This document shows positions 25,167 through 33,425 of a DNA stretch of 64,000 bases, one piece after another. This DNA comes from Verrucomicrobiota bacterium. GTDB lineage: Bacteria > Verrucomicrobiota > Verrucomicrobiia > Chthoniobacterales > SZAS-18. The stretch spans positions 10,590 to 74,589 of the forward strand of contig JAFEGM010000004.1 in NCBI GenBank assembly GCA_018240025.1, in the 5' to 3' direction. The notes below the pieces were generated by a model, which did not search any database, was not told where the DNA came from, and saw nothing but the letters and a program-made list of their open reading frames with translations. Position 1 is the stretch's first letter. The number at the start of each line of letters is the position of its first letter. The translations under genes and the position numbers were made by a program.

Positions 25167-26243
25167 ATGTCCCAAAGCTCCGACTCCGATTTTCCCGCGG
25201 TCCCCATCTCGAGCGAATCGCCCAGCGCGCCGCCCATCACGACCCCGCCGACGAAGGTCGAAATCGCCTCCTGGATCATCGCCGGCACCACGCTGCTGCT
25301 GGTCATGCCGCTGCACCTGCTGCCGACCATGCTGGCCGGGTTGCTGGTGTATCAGCTCGTGCATGCCATCGCGCCGCTGCTCGACCGCCGGCCCACCAGC
25401 GCGCGGGCACGGATGTTCGCGGTGCTCATCCTGTCGACCATTATCATCGGCACGATCACCGGCATCATTCTGCTCGCGGTCGCCTTCTTCCGCAGCGAGG
25501 CCGGCAGCTATGCGGGCCTGATGAAAACGCTGGCGGAGATCATCGAGAAATCCCGCGCCACACTGCCGGACTGGATCAATGAGCACATCCCGACCGAGGC
25601 CGACGAATTGCGGCGGATGTTCACGGATTCGCTGCGCAAGCACGCCCCGCAGCTGCAGGACGCGGGCAAGAGCTTCGGACTGACCTTCGCCCACATCTTC
25701 GTCGGCATGGTGCTCGGCGCGGTCATCGCTCTGCGGGAGACACGGCCGCTGGGCGATCTGCGTCCGTTGGGCCGCGCGCTCTTCGAACGGGCCGGGCGCT
25801 TCTCCGATTCCTTCCGCTCGGTCGTCTTCGCCCAGGTGCGCATCTCGGCGCTCAACACCTTCTTCACCGCCATCTACCTGCTGGTGGTCCTGCGGCTCTT
25901 CGGCGTCGACCTGCCCCTGACCAAGACCATCATCGGCGTCACCTTCCTGGCGGGGCTCATCCCCGTAGTGGGGAATCTCATCTCGAACACGCTCATCGTG
26001 ATCGTGGGCCTCTCGCACTCGATCCAGGTGGCGGCCATTTCGCTCGGGTTCCTCATCGTCATTCACAAGCTCGAGTACTTCATGAATGCCAAGATCATCG
26101 GCTCGCAGATCCACGCCAGCGCGTGGGAACTGCTGCTGGCCATGATCGTGATGGAAGCGGCCTTCGGCCTGCCGGGCGTCATGGCAGCGCCGATCTACTA
26201 CGCCTACATCAAGCAGGAGCTGGCGGATCGCGGTCTGGTTTGA
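25167..26243 (+). CDS. AI-2E family membrane permease
   Basis: A 358-residue integral membrane protein of the AI-2E transporter family (PerM/TqsA-like). Several hydrophobic helices are visible (WIIAGTTLLLVMPLHLLPTM, VLILSTIIIGTITGIILL, TFAHIFVGMVLGAVIAL, and the family signature ending GVTFLAGLIPVVGNLISN at about residues 255-275). The N-terminal 30 residues are polar and proline-rich. Members export small molecules or act as Na+/H+ antiporters; the substrate here is unknown. It starts 31 bp after nadC. Confidence 0.85.
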   Translation: MSQSSDSDFPAVPISSESPSAPPITTPPTKVEIASWIIAGTTLLLVMPLHLLPTMLAGLLVYQLVHAIAPLLDRRPTSARARMFAVLILSTIIIGTITGIILLAVAFFRSEAGSYAGLMKTLAEIIEKSRATLPDWINEHIPTEADELRRMFTDSLRKHAPQLQDAGKSFGLTFAHIFVGMVLGAVIALRETRPLGDLRPLGRALFERAGRFSDSFRSVVFAQVRISALNTFFTAIYLLVVLRLFGVDLPLTKTIIGVTFLAGLIPVVGNLISNTLIVIVGLSHSIQVAAISLGFLIVIHKLEYFMNAKIIGSQIHASAWELLLAMIVMEAAFGLPGVMAAPIYYAYIKQELADRGLV

Positions 26244-26338
26244 GCGCAACAGCCGGGGCAGCGGCGAAGGGTGGCAAGAACCGCTCCGGCGGCTCCCAGC
26301 CAAATCGAGCCCGAGGGATCGACTCGTGTCTTTCGGGA

Positions 26339-26367
26339 TTGCCAACCCACGTAATTCCGCGTAGGAT
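26339..26367 (+). promoter_or_regulatory. candidate promoter upstream of the zinc peptidase
   Basis: TTGCCA (26339-26344), a 17-bp spacer and TAGGAT (26362-26367) precede the metallopeptidase gene by about 100 bp. A perfect 6-bp inverted repeat (ACATCG and CGATGT, 26376-26393) lies right at the expected start of transcription, as an operator or leader hairpin might. The gap 26244-26468 holds nothing else recognisable. Confidence 0.4.
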
Positions 26368-26468
26368 GCGACCTTACATCGTTCCATCGATGTCTAGGCT
26401 GGAATCATCATTAATAATGAACGTCTGAGGCGACACGCTGTCTCATCCTTCGTCACCACCCTCCACCT

Positions 26469-27170
26469 ATGAGTCTTCTCGCCATTTCCCTGTTTGTTTT
26501 CACCATGGCGCTTTCGCTGTGGGCCACGTGGCGCGTGAAGCGCACCGTGATGAAGTACAGCGAAGTCCCGGCGGCCTCCGGCCACACGGGCGCGCAGACC
26601 GCTGCGGCCATTCTCGCGGCAGCCCAGATCCGCGATGTCGAAATCGTCGAGGAAGAGGGCTTCCTGGGCGATCACTACGATCCGATCAACAAGCGGCTCG
26701 TGCTCTCCAGCGAGAACTACCACGGCACTTCGACCGCGGCGCTCGGCATCGCGGCCCACGAATGCGGCCACGCGCTGCAGCACAAGGTCGCCTACGCGCC
26801 GCTCGAGTGGCGCATGGCGGCAGTGGGCGCCACGAACTACGCCAACATGGCGGTCACGTTCCTGCCGCTGCTCGGCATGTTCACGGGCTTCCTGTCGACC
26901 TACACGGGGCTCCTGATCATGGCCATCGCGTGGGGCGTCATCATGCTCTTCAACCTGGTCACGCTCCCGGTCGAGTTCGATGCCTCGAACCGCGCCAAGC
27001 TGATCCTCGGCCAGATGGGCTTCATCCGCCAGGGCGAGGAAGCCGTGGCGGTGAACAAGGTGCTCAATGCCGCCGCCCTGACCTACGTGGCCGCGTTCCT
27101 GACCTCGCTCATCTACTTCCTTTGGTATCTCATCCCGCTCCTCACGGGCGGTCGCAGCTCGAACGACTGA
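26469..27170 (+). CDS. membrane zinc metallopeptidase (YugP family)
   Basis: A 233-residue membrane-bound neutral metallopeptidase of the YugP/DUF type. The zinc motif HECGH is in IAAHECGHALQHK at about residues 98-110, followed by hydrophobic helices (AVTFLPLLGMFTGFL, YTGLLIMAIAWGVIMLFN, YVAAFLTSLIYFLWYLIP). N-terminal residues 1-20 form a further membrane anchor. It is followed by a strong terminator, so it is the last or only gene in its transcript. The physiological substrate is unknown. Confidence 0.88.
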   Translation: MSLLAISLFVFTMALSLWATWRVKRTVMKYSEVPAASGHTGAQTAAAILAAAQIRDVEIVEEEGFLGDHYDPINKRLVLSSENYHGTSTAALGIAAHECGHALQHKVAYAPLEWRMAAVGATNYANMAVTFLPLLGMFTGFLSTYTGLLIMAIAWGVIMLFNLVTLPVEFDASNRAKLILGQMGFIRQGEEAVAVNKVLNAAALTYVAAFLTSLIYFLWYLIPLLTGGRSSND

Positions 27171-27200
27171 CGCAGGTCAGTCGCCCGGGATGAACTTCCA

Positions 27201-27235
27201 CCGCGCGCCCCGACCGGGGCGCGCGGTTTGTTTTT
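27201..27235 (+). terminator. rho-independent terminator
   Basis: An 11-bp perfect GC stem (CCGCGCGCCCC with GGGGCGCGCGG) with a GACC loop is followed by TTTGTTTTT. It is 30 bp past the metallopeptidase stop codon and separates it from the convergent NAD-kinase-like gene. Confidence 0.95.
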
Positions 27236-27248
27236 CCGGGGACGTCTC

Positions 27249-28169
27249 CTATTCGCGTACCCAGAGCCGGCCGGCGTTGGGCCGGGCACGGATGACGGCC
27301 TTGGTGCCTGAATTGAACGCCAGGAAATCGGCCTCCATGCCGTCGCTGAATATGACGCCCTGATCAGCCATGGCCGAGGTGATCTCGAGCGTGTCCTCGG
27401 CCGTGACCGGGCCGCTGACCAGTTCGGTGCCGGTGGTCCGGCTGGGGAAGGGCTCGCGCACCGAATAGATCAGAAAGGGCGAATCCCAGGTCATGACGTT
27501 GGGCCGCGGCGGCCGACCCGCCAGCGCGGCGGCGCCGGCCTCGATGCTGCGCAGCCAGCCGGTCGAGCCGAGTCCGGTCGAGACGATCACCCCGCTCGAC
27601 GACTGCCGCTCCGTTTGTCCCCACGAGCGAATCTCATAACGGGCCGAAACGTGCGTCCGCGCCCCGATGAACAGGTCGTTCACCGCCAGCAGCGTCTGCC
27701 CGGTGTTGAGTTCCGCGGCCGCGAACGTGATGGATCGACTCGGCAGATCCTGGCGCAGCACCCGGGGCAGCACCCGCCGAAGATCGTCCACCCGGAACGG
27801 CAGCAGCACGCCATCCCAGCGCTCCGGGTCGGGATTGAGCCCGAGGAGCGGTCGCTGTCCGACATACTTCAGCACGTTGGCCACGAGTCCGTCCTGCCCG
27901 AGCGCGGCCACGTGATCCTCCGGACCGAAGACGTAGTTGGGCAGATACGCGCGATCGAGCACGAGCAATCGACCGGCCTCGCCAAAGGCCGCGCGCGCGT
28001 CCCGCAGGGCCGCCTCGTAGGTGGCGTGCTCGCGTTCGTAATCGGCGAAATCGGCGCCCAAGTGCTCCACGTAGAAGCGGGCCTGGGCGATGGTGTTGAA
28101 GCGCGCGATGAGGTCCTGCAGACGGGTGCGGCGCGTGACCAGGACGAAGCGCGGAGTGTCGGTCTTCAC
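27249..28169 (-). CDS. NAD-kinase-like protein
   Basis: A 306-residue protein with the NAD+ kinase/diacylglycerol kinase fold. The clearest sign is GVIVSTGLGSTGWLRS (about residues 190-205), which parallels the STPTGSTAY substrate loop of NAD kinases. FGPEDHVAALGQDGLVANVL matches the GGDGTxL region in place but has lost the GGDGT motif, and SDGMEADF near the end resembles the C-terminal sheet. Residue differences at the phosphate-donor loop mean that the true substrate may not be NAD. It overlaps the SPFH gene by ATGA, a sign that the two proteins are made in a fixed ratio. Confidence 0.75.
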   Translation of the reverse strand: MKTDTPRFVLVTRRTRLQDLIARFNTIAQARFYVEHLGADFADYEREHATYEAALRDARAAFGEAGRLLVLDRAYLPNYVFGPEDHVAALGQDGLVANVLKYVGQRPLLGLNPDPERWDGVLLPFRVDDLRRVLPRVLRQDLPSRSITFAAAELNTGQTLLAVNDLFIGARTHVSARYEIRSWGQTERQSSSGVIVSTGLGSTGWLRSIEAGAAALAGRPPRPNVMTWDSPFLIYSVREPFPSRTTGTELVSGPVTAEDTLEITSAMADQGVIFSDGMEADFLAFNSGTKAVIRARPNAGRLWVRE

Positions 28170-29167
28170 CGCTTGCGGCCGTTGGCCCCGGCCTGGTGGC
28201 CGAGCAGGTTCTGGAGCAGGTCGGGCGTGATGTTGAGCTGGCCGATGCTGTCGGCTCGCGTGGCCAGATCCTGGAATGCCTGGGCGATGAGTTGCTCGGG
28301 CGCCATGCCGCTGCCGGCCACCGCCTGCAGCACCCGCGGATCGGCCCCCATCAGGGCGGCGAAGAGGTGCTTCACGCCGTAGGCTTTGGCATCGGCCTCC
28401 TGCCGCGCGTTCTCGGCTGCCAGCGCGACCAGCTCGCGGTTCTGCTCCTCCAGGCCGATGCGCGCCCGCATTTCCTGCGCCTTCAGCTCCTGCTCGCGCT
28501 CCTGCACCACCTGATCGGTCCGCAGCTCGTTCTCACGGATGGCGCGCTCTTGTTCCACCGCCGCGTTGCGCCGCGTGTAGGTGGCCTCGTCCGCCTTCCG
28601 CAGCAGCGCCTCGCGCGTCTCGGCCTCGATCGCCCGAGCCGTTTCGGGCGTCGGTTTGATGGCCAAGACCGAGAGCCCGAGGATCGTGAGCCCGAGCGCC
28701 GCCAGTTCGGGCGACTGTTCCAGCCCGCTGCGCACTGCCAGCGCGATGGCATCGCCCGCCCGCAGCGCCTCCTGCAGCGGCCGGGCCTGCAGCTCGACCT
28801 TGGCGCGGACCTGCACCGCATTGGCCACCCGCTGCGGCAACTTTTCCGGGTCTTCCGTGCGATAGCCCCGGCCGTCGGCGTGGAGCGTGAAATCGAGCAA
28901 CTGCGCCAGCCTGGCCGGATCGCTCACCCGGTAGATAACCGAGCCCTGCAGCGTGACCGTCTGAAAATCCGCCGTCGTCTCCTCGAAGATGAAGCCGATC
29001 TCCGTGCTGCCCGTCGGGATGCTGACGAGCGTCGCGTACGGCGCGAAGTACCAAAACGCGAGCCCCGCTCCCGCCCGTCGCACCCGGCCCTTGGAGTAGT
29101 GGATGACGTGCTGGGTGGGCGGCACCTTGATGAAGCGAAAACCCAGGAACGAGGTCGCAGTGTTCAT
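28166..29167 (-). CDS. SPFH/Band 7 domain protein
   Basis: A 333-residue SPFH (stomatin/prohibitin/flotillin) protein. Residues about 10-180 form the SPFH domain (VPPTQHVIHYSKGRVRRAG, TTADFQTVTLQGSVIYRVSD). From about 190 to 270 there is a charged coiled coil (ETREALLRKADEATYTRRN, EQERAIRENELRTDQVVQE). No N-terminal membrane helix is obvious, so it may attach peripherally. Such proteins oligomerise as scaffolds at membranes. It is translationally coupled to the NAD-kinase-like gene. An inverted repeat covers its ribosome binding region. Confidence 0.85.
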   Translation of the reverse strand: MNTATSFLGFRFIKVPPTQHVIHYSKGRVRRAGAGLAFWYFAPYATLVSIPTGSTEIGFIFEETTADFQTVTLQGSVIYRVSDPARLAQLLDFTLHADGRGYRTEDPEKLPQRVANAVQVRAKVELQARPLQEALRAGDAIALAVRSGLEQSPELAALGLTILGLSVLAIKPTPETARAIEAETREALLRKADEATYTRRNAAVEQERAIRENELRTDQVVQEREQELKAQEMRARIGLEEQNRELVALAAENARQEADAKAYGVKHLFAALMGADPRVLQAVAGSGMAPEQLIAQAFQDLATRADSIGQLNITPDLLQNLLGHQAGANGRKR

Positions 29168-29186
29168 AGGTGTATAGATGACACCT
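29168..29186 (-). promoter_or_regulatory. inverted repeat at the SPFH gene start
   Basis: AGGTGT and ACACCT form a 6-bp inverted repeat ending one base before the SPFH start codon, so in mRNA a hairpin would sequester the ribosome binding site. A possible promoter on the minus strand (TTGAAC at 29202-29197, 18-bp spacer, TCTATA at 29178-29173) overlaps it. The element may therefore be an operator instead of an RNA hairpin. Confidence 0.35.
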
Positions 29187-29299
29187 TATGAAAAGCGTTC
29201 AATTTACAACAAAACGGCTCCCGCTCCTGTACTGGGAACTTCGTCATTTCGCCACCCTACTGAGCGAGTCGGACGCTCGGAGAGGGCGAATACTTCTCC

Positions 29300-30061
29300 T
29301 CAAAGCGCATCCAGCGCCGCCTTGGCCCGCTTCTTCATCTCGGGATCGTCCTTGTCGCGGGTCGGCATCTTCAGCGCGGTCTCGAAGAGAATGCGGGCCT
29401 CGTCCTTGCGGGCCTTGTTCAAGGCCACGGTCCGCCCGAGCTCGAGTACGGTCGCCACCCGTCCGGGGTCCAGCTCGCGGGCCTTGCGGAAGTGCTTCTC
29501 GGCGTCCTCGTTCGAAGCTGGCGGCAGCGAGCCGTACACCATGCCAGCGATGACCTTCAGGACCGCGTTCAGGTTGGCGATCTCATAGTGCCAGACGCCC
29601 AGGACGTAGTGCGCCAGATCGCTGCGGGGTGCGAGTTGGATGGCCAGCTCCGCATGCTGGCGGACCAGCTTCGACGTCTGAATCTTCTCCTTGTTCGGCA
29701 GGTGCTTGGCCAACCGCCCGCAGCAGACCGCCATCACCACCTGGACCTTGCCGTCGCGCGGGGCCATTTCCACGGCCCGACGCGCGTAGCCGAGCGCCTT
29801 CTCCCCGATCACCCGCTTTTCCGCGCTGCTCCCCACGTCGCCCATAGCCAGCGCATACTGGGCGGCAATGCGGCGCAGCACCTCGGGGTTGTTCGGCTCC
29901 TGCTTCTCTGCCGCGAGGAAGAACTGCAGGGCCTCGGTCGTCTTCCACTTTTTGTCTGCCTCGTCGCCTTTCTGGAGCAACTGCGCCACGCTCTCCTCCG
30001 CGGCCGGCAGTTGCGGCAGCAGGATCCCCAGGAGGGCGCAAAGGTAAAAAAAACGTCGCAT
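29300..30061 (-). CDS. secreted TPR protein
   Basis: A 253-residue protein with a signal peptide (MRRFFYLCALLGILLPQLPA). The rest is built of tetratricopeptide-like helices: SVAQLLQKGDEADKKWKTT, ALQFFLAAEKQEPNNPEVLR, ALGYARRAVEMAPRDGKVQ, LAHYVLGVWHYEIANLN, and DAEKHFRKARELDPGRV. The pattern resembles the regulator-of-microtubule-dynamics (RMDN) type of TPR protein that is frequent in bacterial envelopes. It is probably a periplasmic scaffold; the partner is unknown. Confidence 0.75.
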   Translation of the reverse strand: MRRFFYLCALLGILLPQLPAAEESVAQLLQKGDEADKKWKTTEALQFFLAAEKQEPNNPEVLRRIAAQYALAMGDVGSSAEKRVIGEKALGYARRAVEMAPRDGKVQVVMAVCCGRLAKHLPNKEKIQTSKLVRQHAELAIQLAPRSDLAHYVLGVWHYEIANLNAVLKVIAGMVYGSLPPASNEDAEKHFRKARELDPGRVATVLELGRTVALNKARKDEARILFETALKMPTRDKDDPEMKKRAKAALDAL

Positions 30062-30133
30062 GGCGTGCGCGGCATAGCGGAATAAAGGCCCGGGCGGAAG
30101 GCAATTCCTCCAACTCGGCTCAACCCTTTTCGG

Positions 30134-30817
30134 CTACGCCTCGCCTGTCTTCGCGGCCGCCATCGACTTCGGCGGCATCCACCGATCGAGTTCCCGGCGG
30201 AAAACTTGTCCCACCACTTCGGCAAACTCCCGCACGCTCCAGGCGCGGCCGCTCTCGACCTCCAGCGCGGTCATGACCACGCCGCCCAGGCCGCAAGGTG
30301 TAATGTCGGCAAAGGGCGGCAGCGCCGCCTGCGTCACGTTCAGGGCGAAGCCGTGGAAGCTGATCCAGCGCCGCACCCCCACGCCGATGGAGGCGATCTT
30401 TCGGTCCTCCACCCAGACGCCCGTGAGCCCTTCGCGCCGCTGCGCCGTCACCCCGCATTCGGCCAGTGCCACGATTAGCAGCTCCTCGATGGTGCGCAGA
30501 TGCAGGTGCAGATCGCGCCCGCGTCGGCCGAGATCGAGGATCGGATACCCGACCAGCTGGCCTGGGCCGTGGTAAGTAGCCTGCCCGCCGCGGCCAATGG
30601 TGAAGAGCGGCGCCCGCAGCCGTGCTTCGTCAAAGATCGAGGAGCGATCCGGCGTGCGGCCAATGGTGAAGACCGGCGCGTGCTCGAGCAGGAGCAATCG
30701 CTCCGGCGCAGTTTCGGGGTTACCGATCCGCTCCTCGACGCGGAGTTCCTGCGCGCGCAGGCCGGCCGCGTAGTCGACCCCGTGGCCCAGCCACTCCAAT
30801 TCGAGTTCCATCACCAT
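30134..30817 (-). CDS. lipB: octanoyltransferase LipB
   Basis: A 227-residue lipoyl(octanoyl) transferase that moves octanoate from acyl carrier protein to lipoate-dependent enzymes. The signature RGGQATYHGPGQLVGYP is at about 76-92, the catalytic Lys140 in VEDRKIASIG and the catalytic Cys175 in ITPCGLGG. The start is the ATG at 30817 (MVMELE); the second ATG two codons later is possible. It overlaps the end of the membrane protein gene upstream by 7 bp. Confidence 0.96.
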   Translation of the reverse strand: MVMELELEWLGHGVDYAAGLRAQELRVEERIGNPETAPERLLLLEHAPVFTIGRTPDRSSIFDEARLRAPLFTIGRGGQATYHGPGQLVGYPILDLGRRGRDLHLHLRTIEELLIVALAECGVTAQRREGLTGVWVEDRKIASIGVGVRRWISFHGFALNVTQAALPPFADITPCGLGGVVMTALEVESGRAWSVREFAEVVGQVFRRELDRWMPPKSMAAAKTGEA

Positions 30818-31743
30818 GACTGCTCGCCCGCGTCCGCCATGGCCTTGCGCACGGCCAGGCCGATCGCCAGCAGCGCGGGCAGCAGGCCGATCAGCGCCTT
30901 GACCCACCCCGCCGCCACCCCTTCGCCGGGGGTGAAGCGGATGAGCGCCCAGGTCAGGACCGGCGAACCCACCAGCAGCAGCGCACCCAGCAGCGGCAGA
31001 TAGGAATAGAAGTGTGCGTTGATCAGAACCCCCAGCAGCGCGAGGGCGGTCAGCGGGGGAGCGATCCCGAAAACGCCCGCATTCGGCCGCCACCAGCCCA
31101 CCAGCACCAGCGGACCCAGCACGGCCGCGTAGATACCGGCATGCTGTCCGAGCGAAGCGCCGCCGGTGGCCGCCGCGGTCCCGGCCGTCACGCTCAGGAG
31201 CGTGGTGCACCAAAACGCGGTGGTGGCCGGATGTGCCTCGCGCCCGAGTCGGGCGACCATCGCCCAGACCAGCACGCCCAAAGCCAGCACCAGTCCGGTC
31301 ACCCAGACGGCCTGGATGGGCGGCGAGTTCTGCCAGAGGGGACGAATCATGGGGATGGAGAAGGCCGTCACCAGGATGACCATGAGCAGCACTCGTCCGC
31401 CCCCTTCGGTCATGTAGGCGAAGCAGAGTGCCGCCAAGGCCGCCCCCGCCGGCAGCCAGATCAGCCAGTGGGTCGCCTCGCGCGGCAGCCAGGGCACACC
31501 CTGCAGCGTCAGAAGCTTGCCCCAGTCGAAGGCCGGGGCCGCCGCCTCGCCATAGCCGCCCGTGGCGCCGGCCGCATTCGCGATGGCCCAGCCCAGCCAG
31601 AATCCCACCATCATCCCCAAACCGGTGCGGAACGCCGCCGTCGGCGCGTCCTTGGCCGGCCGTCCCGCGGCCAGCAGCGCGCAGACCCCGCTGACGAAGG
31701 CCGGCACCAGAAAGGTCAGCAGCAGCTTGGTGCGAAGATCCAT
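30811..31743 (-). CDS. hypothetical polytopic membrane protein
   Basis: A 310-residue protein with about nine or ten hydrophobic segments, for example LLLTFLVPAFVSGVCALLAA, FRTGLGMMVGFWLGWAIANA, WLIWLPAGAALAALCFAYM, and LLPALLAIGLAVRKAM. I do not recognise a family and see no transporter signature. Upstream in-frame ATG codons (31755, 31779) exist; the one opening MDLRTKLLL was chosen because it places a short positive stretch right before the first helix. It overlaps lipB by 7 bp, so they are co-transcribed. An AT-rich region with potential divergent promoters lies upstream. Confidence 0.65.
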   Translation of the reverse strand: MDLRTKLLLTFLVPAFVSGVCALLAAGRPAKDAPTAAFRTGLGMMVGFWLGWAIANAAGATGGYGEAAAPAFDWGKLLTLQGVPWLPREATHWLIWLPAGAALAALCFAYMTEGGGRVLLMVILVTAFSIPMIRPLWQNSPPIQAVWVTGLVLALGVLVWAMVARLGREAHPATTAFWCTTLLSVTAGTAAATGGASLGQHAGIYAAVLGPLVLVGWWRPNAGVFGIAPPLTALALLGVLINAHFYSYLPLLGALLLVGSPVLTWALIRFTPGEGVAAGWVKALIGLLPALLAIGLAVRKAMADAGEQSW

Positions 31744-31804
31744 GCCCGGCAGCATCCCGAGCGGGCCGGGTCGAAGCAAGCGAATGCACGCAGCATTCCG
31801 TCAC

Positions 31805-31832
31805 TTGCCGGATTATGTTTGTATATTAATAT
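31805..31832 (+). promoter_or_regulatory. AT-rich promoter region, candidate -35/-10
   Basis: TTGCCG (31805-31810), 16-bp spacer and TAATAT (31827-31832) lie in an unusually AT-rich island in this high-GC sequence. The region is between the minus-strand membrane protein-lipB pair and the plus-strand gene at 31912, and probably carries promoters for both. Only the plus-strand match is offered as a pair. Confidence 0.45.
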
Positions 31833-31911
31833 TCTTTTGTCTCACGACCCACGCGCGCCTTGCCGTCCGCGCATTGCGCCGCCTCCGACCCCGCCTAGAT
31901 TGAACCTGCCG

Positions 31912-32445
31912 ATGCGACCGGACGATTTCGAATACGCCCTCGAGAACACCCGGGTGTTGCTCGCCCCGCAGCAGCGCATCCGCACCTTCGGCAGCACCAC
32001 CTTCCGGTTTCATTTGCTGACCGAAGCGATGGACCGGCCGGATCAGATTCGGATCCGGCGCGGCACGATTGAAGCCGAGAAGCCGGCTCTTTTCACGCCA
32101 GAGAATGCCGCCCGCCTGCTGCTGGAAGGCTTTGGCGAGCGGGCGGAGGCTTTCGCCGAGGCCCTGCGCCAGATCCGGGACGACCGCTCGGCCCGGGCCG
32201 CCCTCTTGCGCTACGGGTTCCAGGTGCGGAAGTCGGAGGTGGTGGAGGACCTGGCTCACGGCTCCCTGGAGGAACTGGGCGACCGCGTTTGCCGCCAGGT
32301 GGCGAACTCCTCCGACGACCTGGCCGCCGTGCTGCTCGGAGTCGAGGACGGCTGGGAAGTGGGCCTGGTGAAATTCACCCTGGATCTGGTGGCCCAGTCC
32401 GGCCGCGACAATCTGGACGATTTCCGTCGGCGGGGTCTGGTCTGA
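31912..32445 (+). CDS. hypothetical cytosolic protein
   Basis: A 177-residue soluble protein. The start MRPDDFEYALENTRVLL was chosen because coding character begins there. It contains a beta-strand stretch (RIRTFGSTTFRFHLLTE, DQIRIRRGTIEAEKPAL) and a helical half (AARLLLEGFGERAEAFAEAL, VVEDLAHGSLEELGDRV). The pattern is consistent with a conserved protein of the PVC group, but I cannot name a family. It is first in a plus-strand run with the LysM protein, accA and two membrane proteins. Confidence 0.65.
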   Translation: MRPDDFEYALENTRVLLAPQQRIRTFGSTTFRFHLLTEAMDRPDQIRIRRGTIEAEKPALFTPENAARLLLEGFGERAEAFAEALRQIRDDRSARAALLRYGFQVRKSEVVEDLAHGSLEELGDRVCRQVANSSDDLAAVLLGVEDGWEVGLVKFTLDLVAQSGRDNLDDFRRRGLV

Positions 32446-32452
32446 TGTGCGT

Positions 32453-33319
32453 ATGAGAATCCTGAAATTGGTCATCCTGCTGGGCCTCGTCCTCGGCATC
32501 TTCGGCGGCGGCGGCTACTTCGCCTGGGTGATGCTCTACAAGCCGGCCCAGCCCACCCAGACCGAGCGGGCCACGCCGAAGGCGCCGGCGCCGCCCACGC
32601 CGCCGCCCGATCCGGCCGCGCCGCAGCTCGCCAAGGTGAAGGCCCTCCGGAAGGAGAAGAAGAATGCCGAGGCGCGCGAGCTGCTCGAGGCCATCGTGCT
32701 GAACTACCCGGCGGCGCCCAGCGCCGACGAAGCCCGCGACCTGCTGGGCGAATACAACGCGGACCTCGCGCTCTCCAGCCAGCCGGCACCCGACAAGGTC
32801 GAGTACGCGGTCAAATCCGGCGACTCCCTCGACAAGATCGCGCGGCAATTCAAGACCAGCAGCGAGCTGGTCATGCGCTCGAACAACCTGACCAACACGA
32901 TCATTCAGCCTGGACAGCGGCTGGCCATCTTTCAGCCGGACTTCACGCTCGAGTTGCAGTTGACGGCCAAAAAGGTCGTTCTGCTGCACAAGGGGAAATT
33001 CTTCAAGCAGTACGCCGTCCGCGCCGCCTCCCTGCCCGGCGGCGTGGCGCGGAGCACGGAGTTGAAGACCAAGGTGGCCGAGAAGGTGGCTTGGCGCGAC
33101 GGCAAGCGGGTGACCTTCGGCTCGAAGGAATACCCCGGCAGCGCGCGCTGGATCGTCTTCGCCCAGGCGGGCTACACGCTCTATCCCGAAGCCGCGCCCG
33201 GCACCGCCGGACCTGCCGCCGCTGCCAAGCCGCCCACCGGGCTGGGGCTGGACCCGGCCGAAATCGAGGAGTTGCATACGCTCGTCAGCCCCGGCATCGG
33301 GGTCACCATCGTCCCCTGA
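32453..33319 (+). CDS. membrane-anchored LysM protein with degenerate L,D-transpeptidase-like domain
   Basis: A 288-residue protein (a GTG two codons earlier is also possible). Residues about 3-25 are an N-terminal membrane anchor (LKLVILLGLVLGIFGGGGYF), then a proline-rich linker. A short helical repeat follows, then a LysM domain at about 118-160 (YAVKSGDSLDKIARQFKTSS). The C-terminal 120 residues align with a YkuD fold (LQLTAKKVVLLHKGKFFKQY, and LHTLVSPGIGVTIVP as the closing strand). The catalytic HGT and SxGCxR motifs are missing, replaced by a proline/alanine stretch, so it is probably not an active peptidoglycan cross-linker. It likely binds the cell wall. Confidence 0.75.
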   Translation: MRILKLVILLGLVLGIFGGGGYFAWVMLYKPAQPTQTERATPKAPAPPTPPPDPAAPQLAKVKALRKEKKNAEARELLEAIVLNYPAAPSADEARDLLGEYNADLALSSQPAPDKVEYAVKSGDSLDKIARQFKTSSELVMRSNNLTNTIIQPGQRLAIFQPDFTLELQLTAKKVVLLHKGKFFKQYAVRAASLPGGVARSTELKTKVAEKVAWRDGKRVTFGSKEYPGSARWIVFAQAGYTLYPEAAPGTAGPAAAAKPPTGLGLDPAEIEELHTLVSPGIGVTIVP

Positions 33320-33425
33320 CGAACCACCGGATGAAAGCCTCGCCCATCCGGTCAAACTTGCCCCCCGGACGTCCGGCCTGAGCTTCGTCCTTTCTCCCCG
33401 CCCATTCTTTCTGCATCGTCCCCCC

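Noticed and set aside
22535-25330. A 931-codon minus-strand frame opposite the hydroxyproline dehydrogenase and nadC
   Set aside because: Both sense genes have catalytic residues in place; the antisense frame has no domain.
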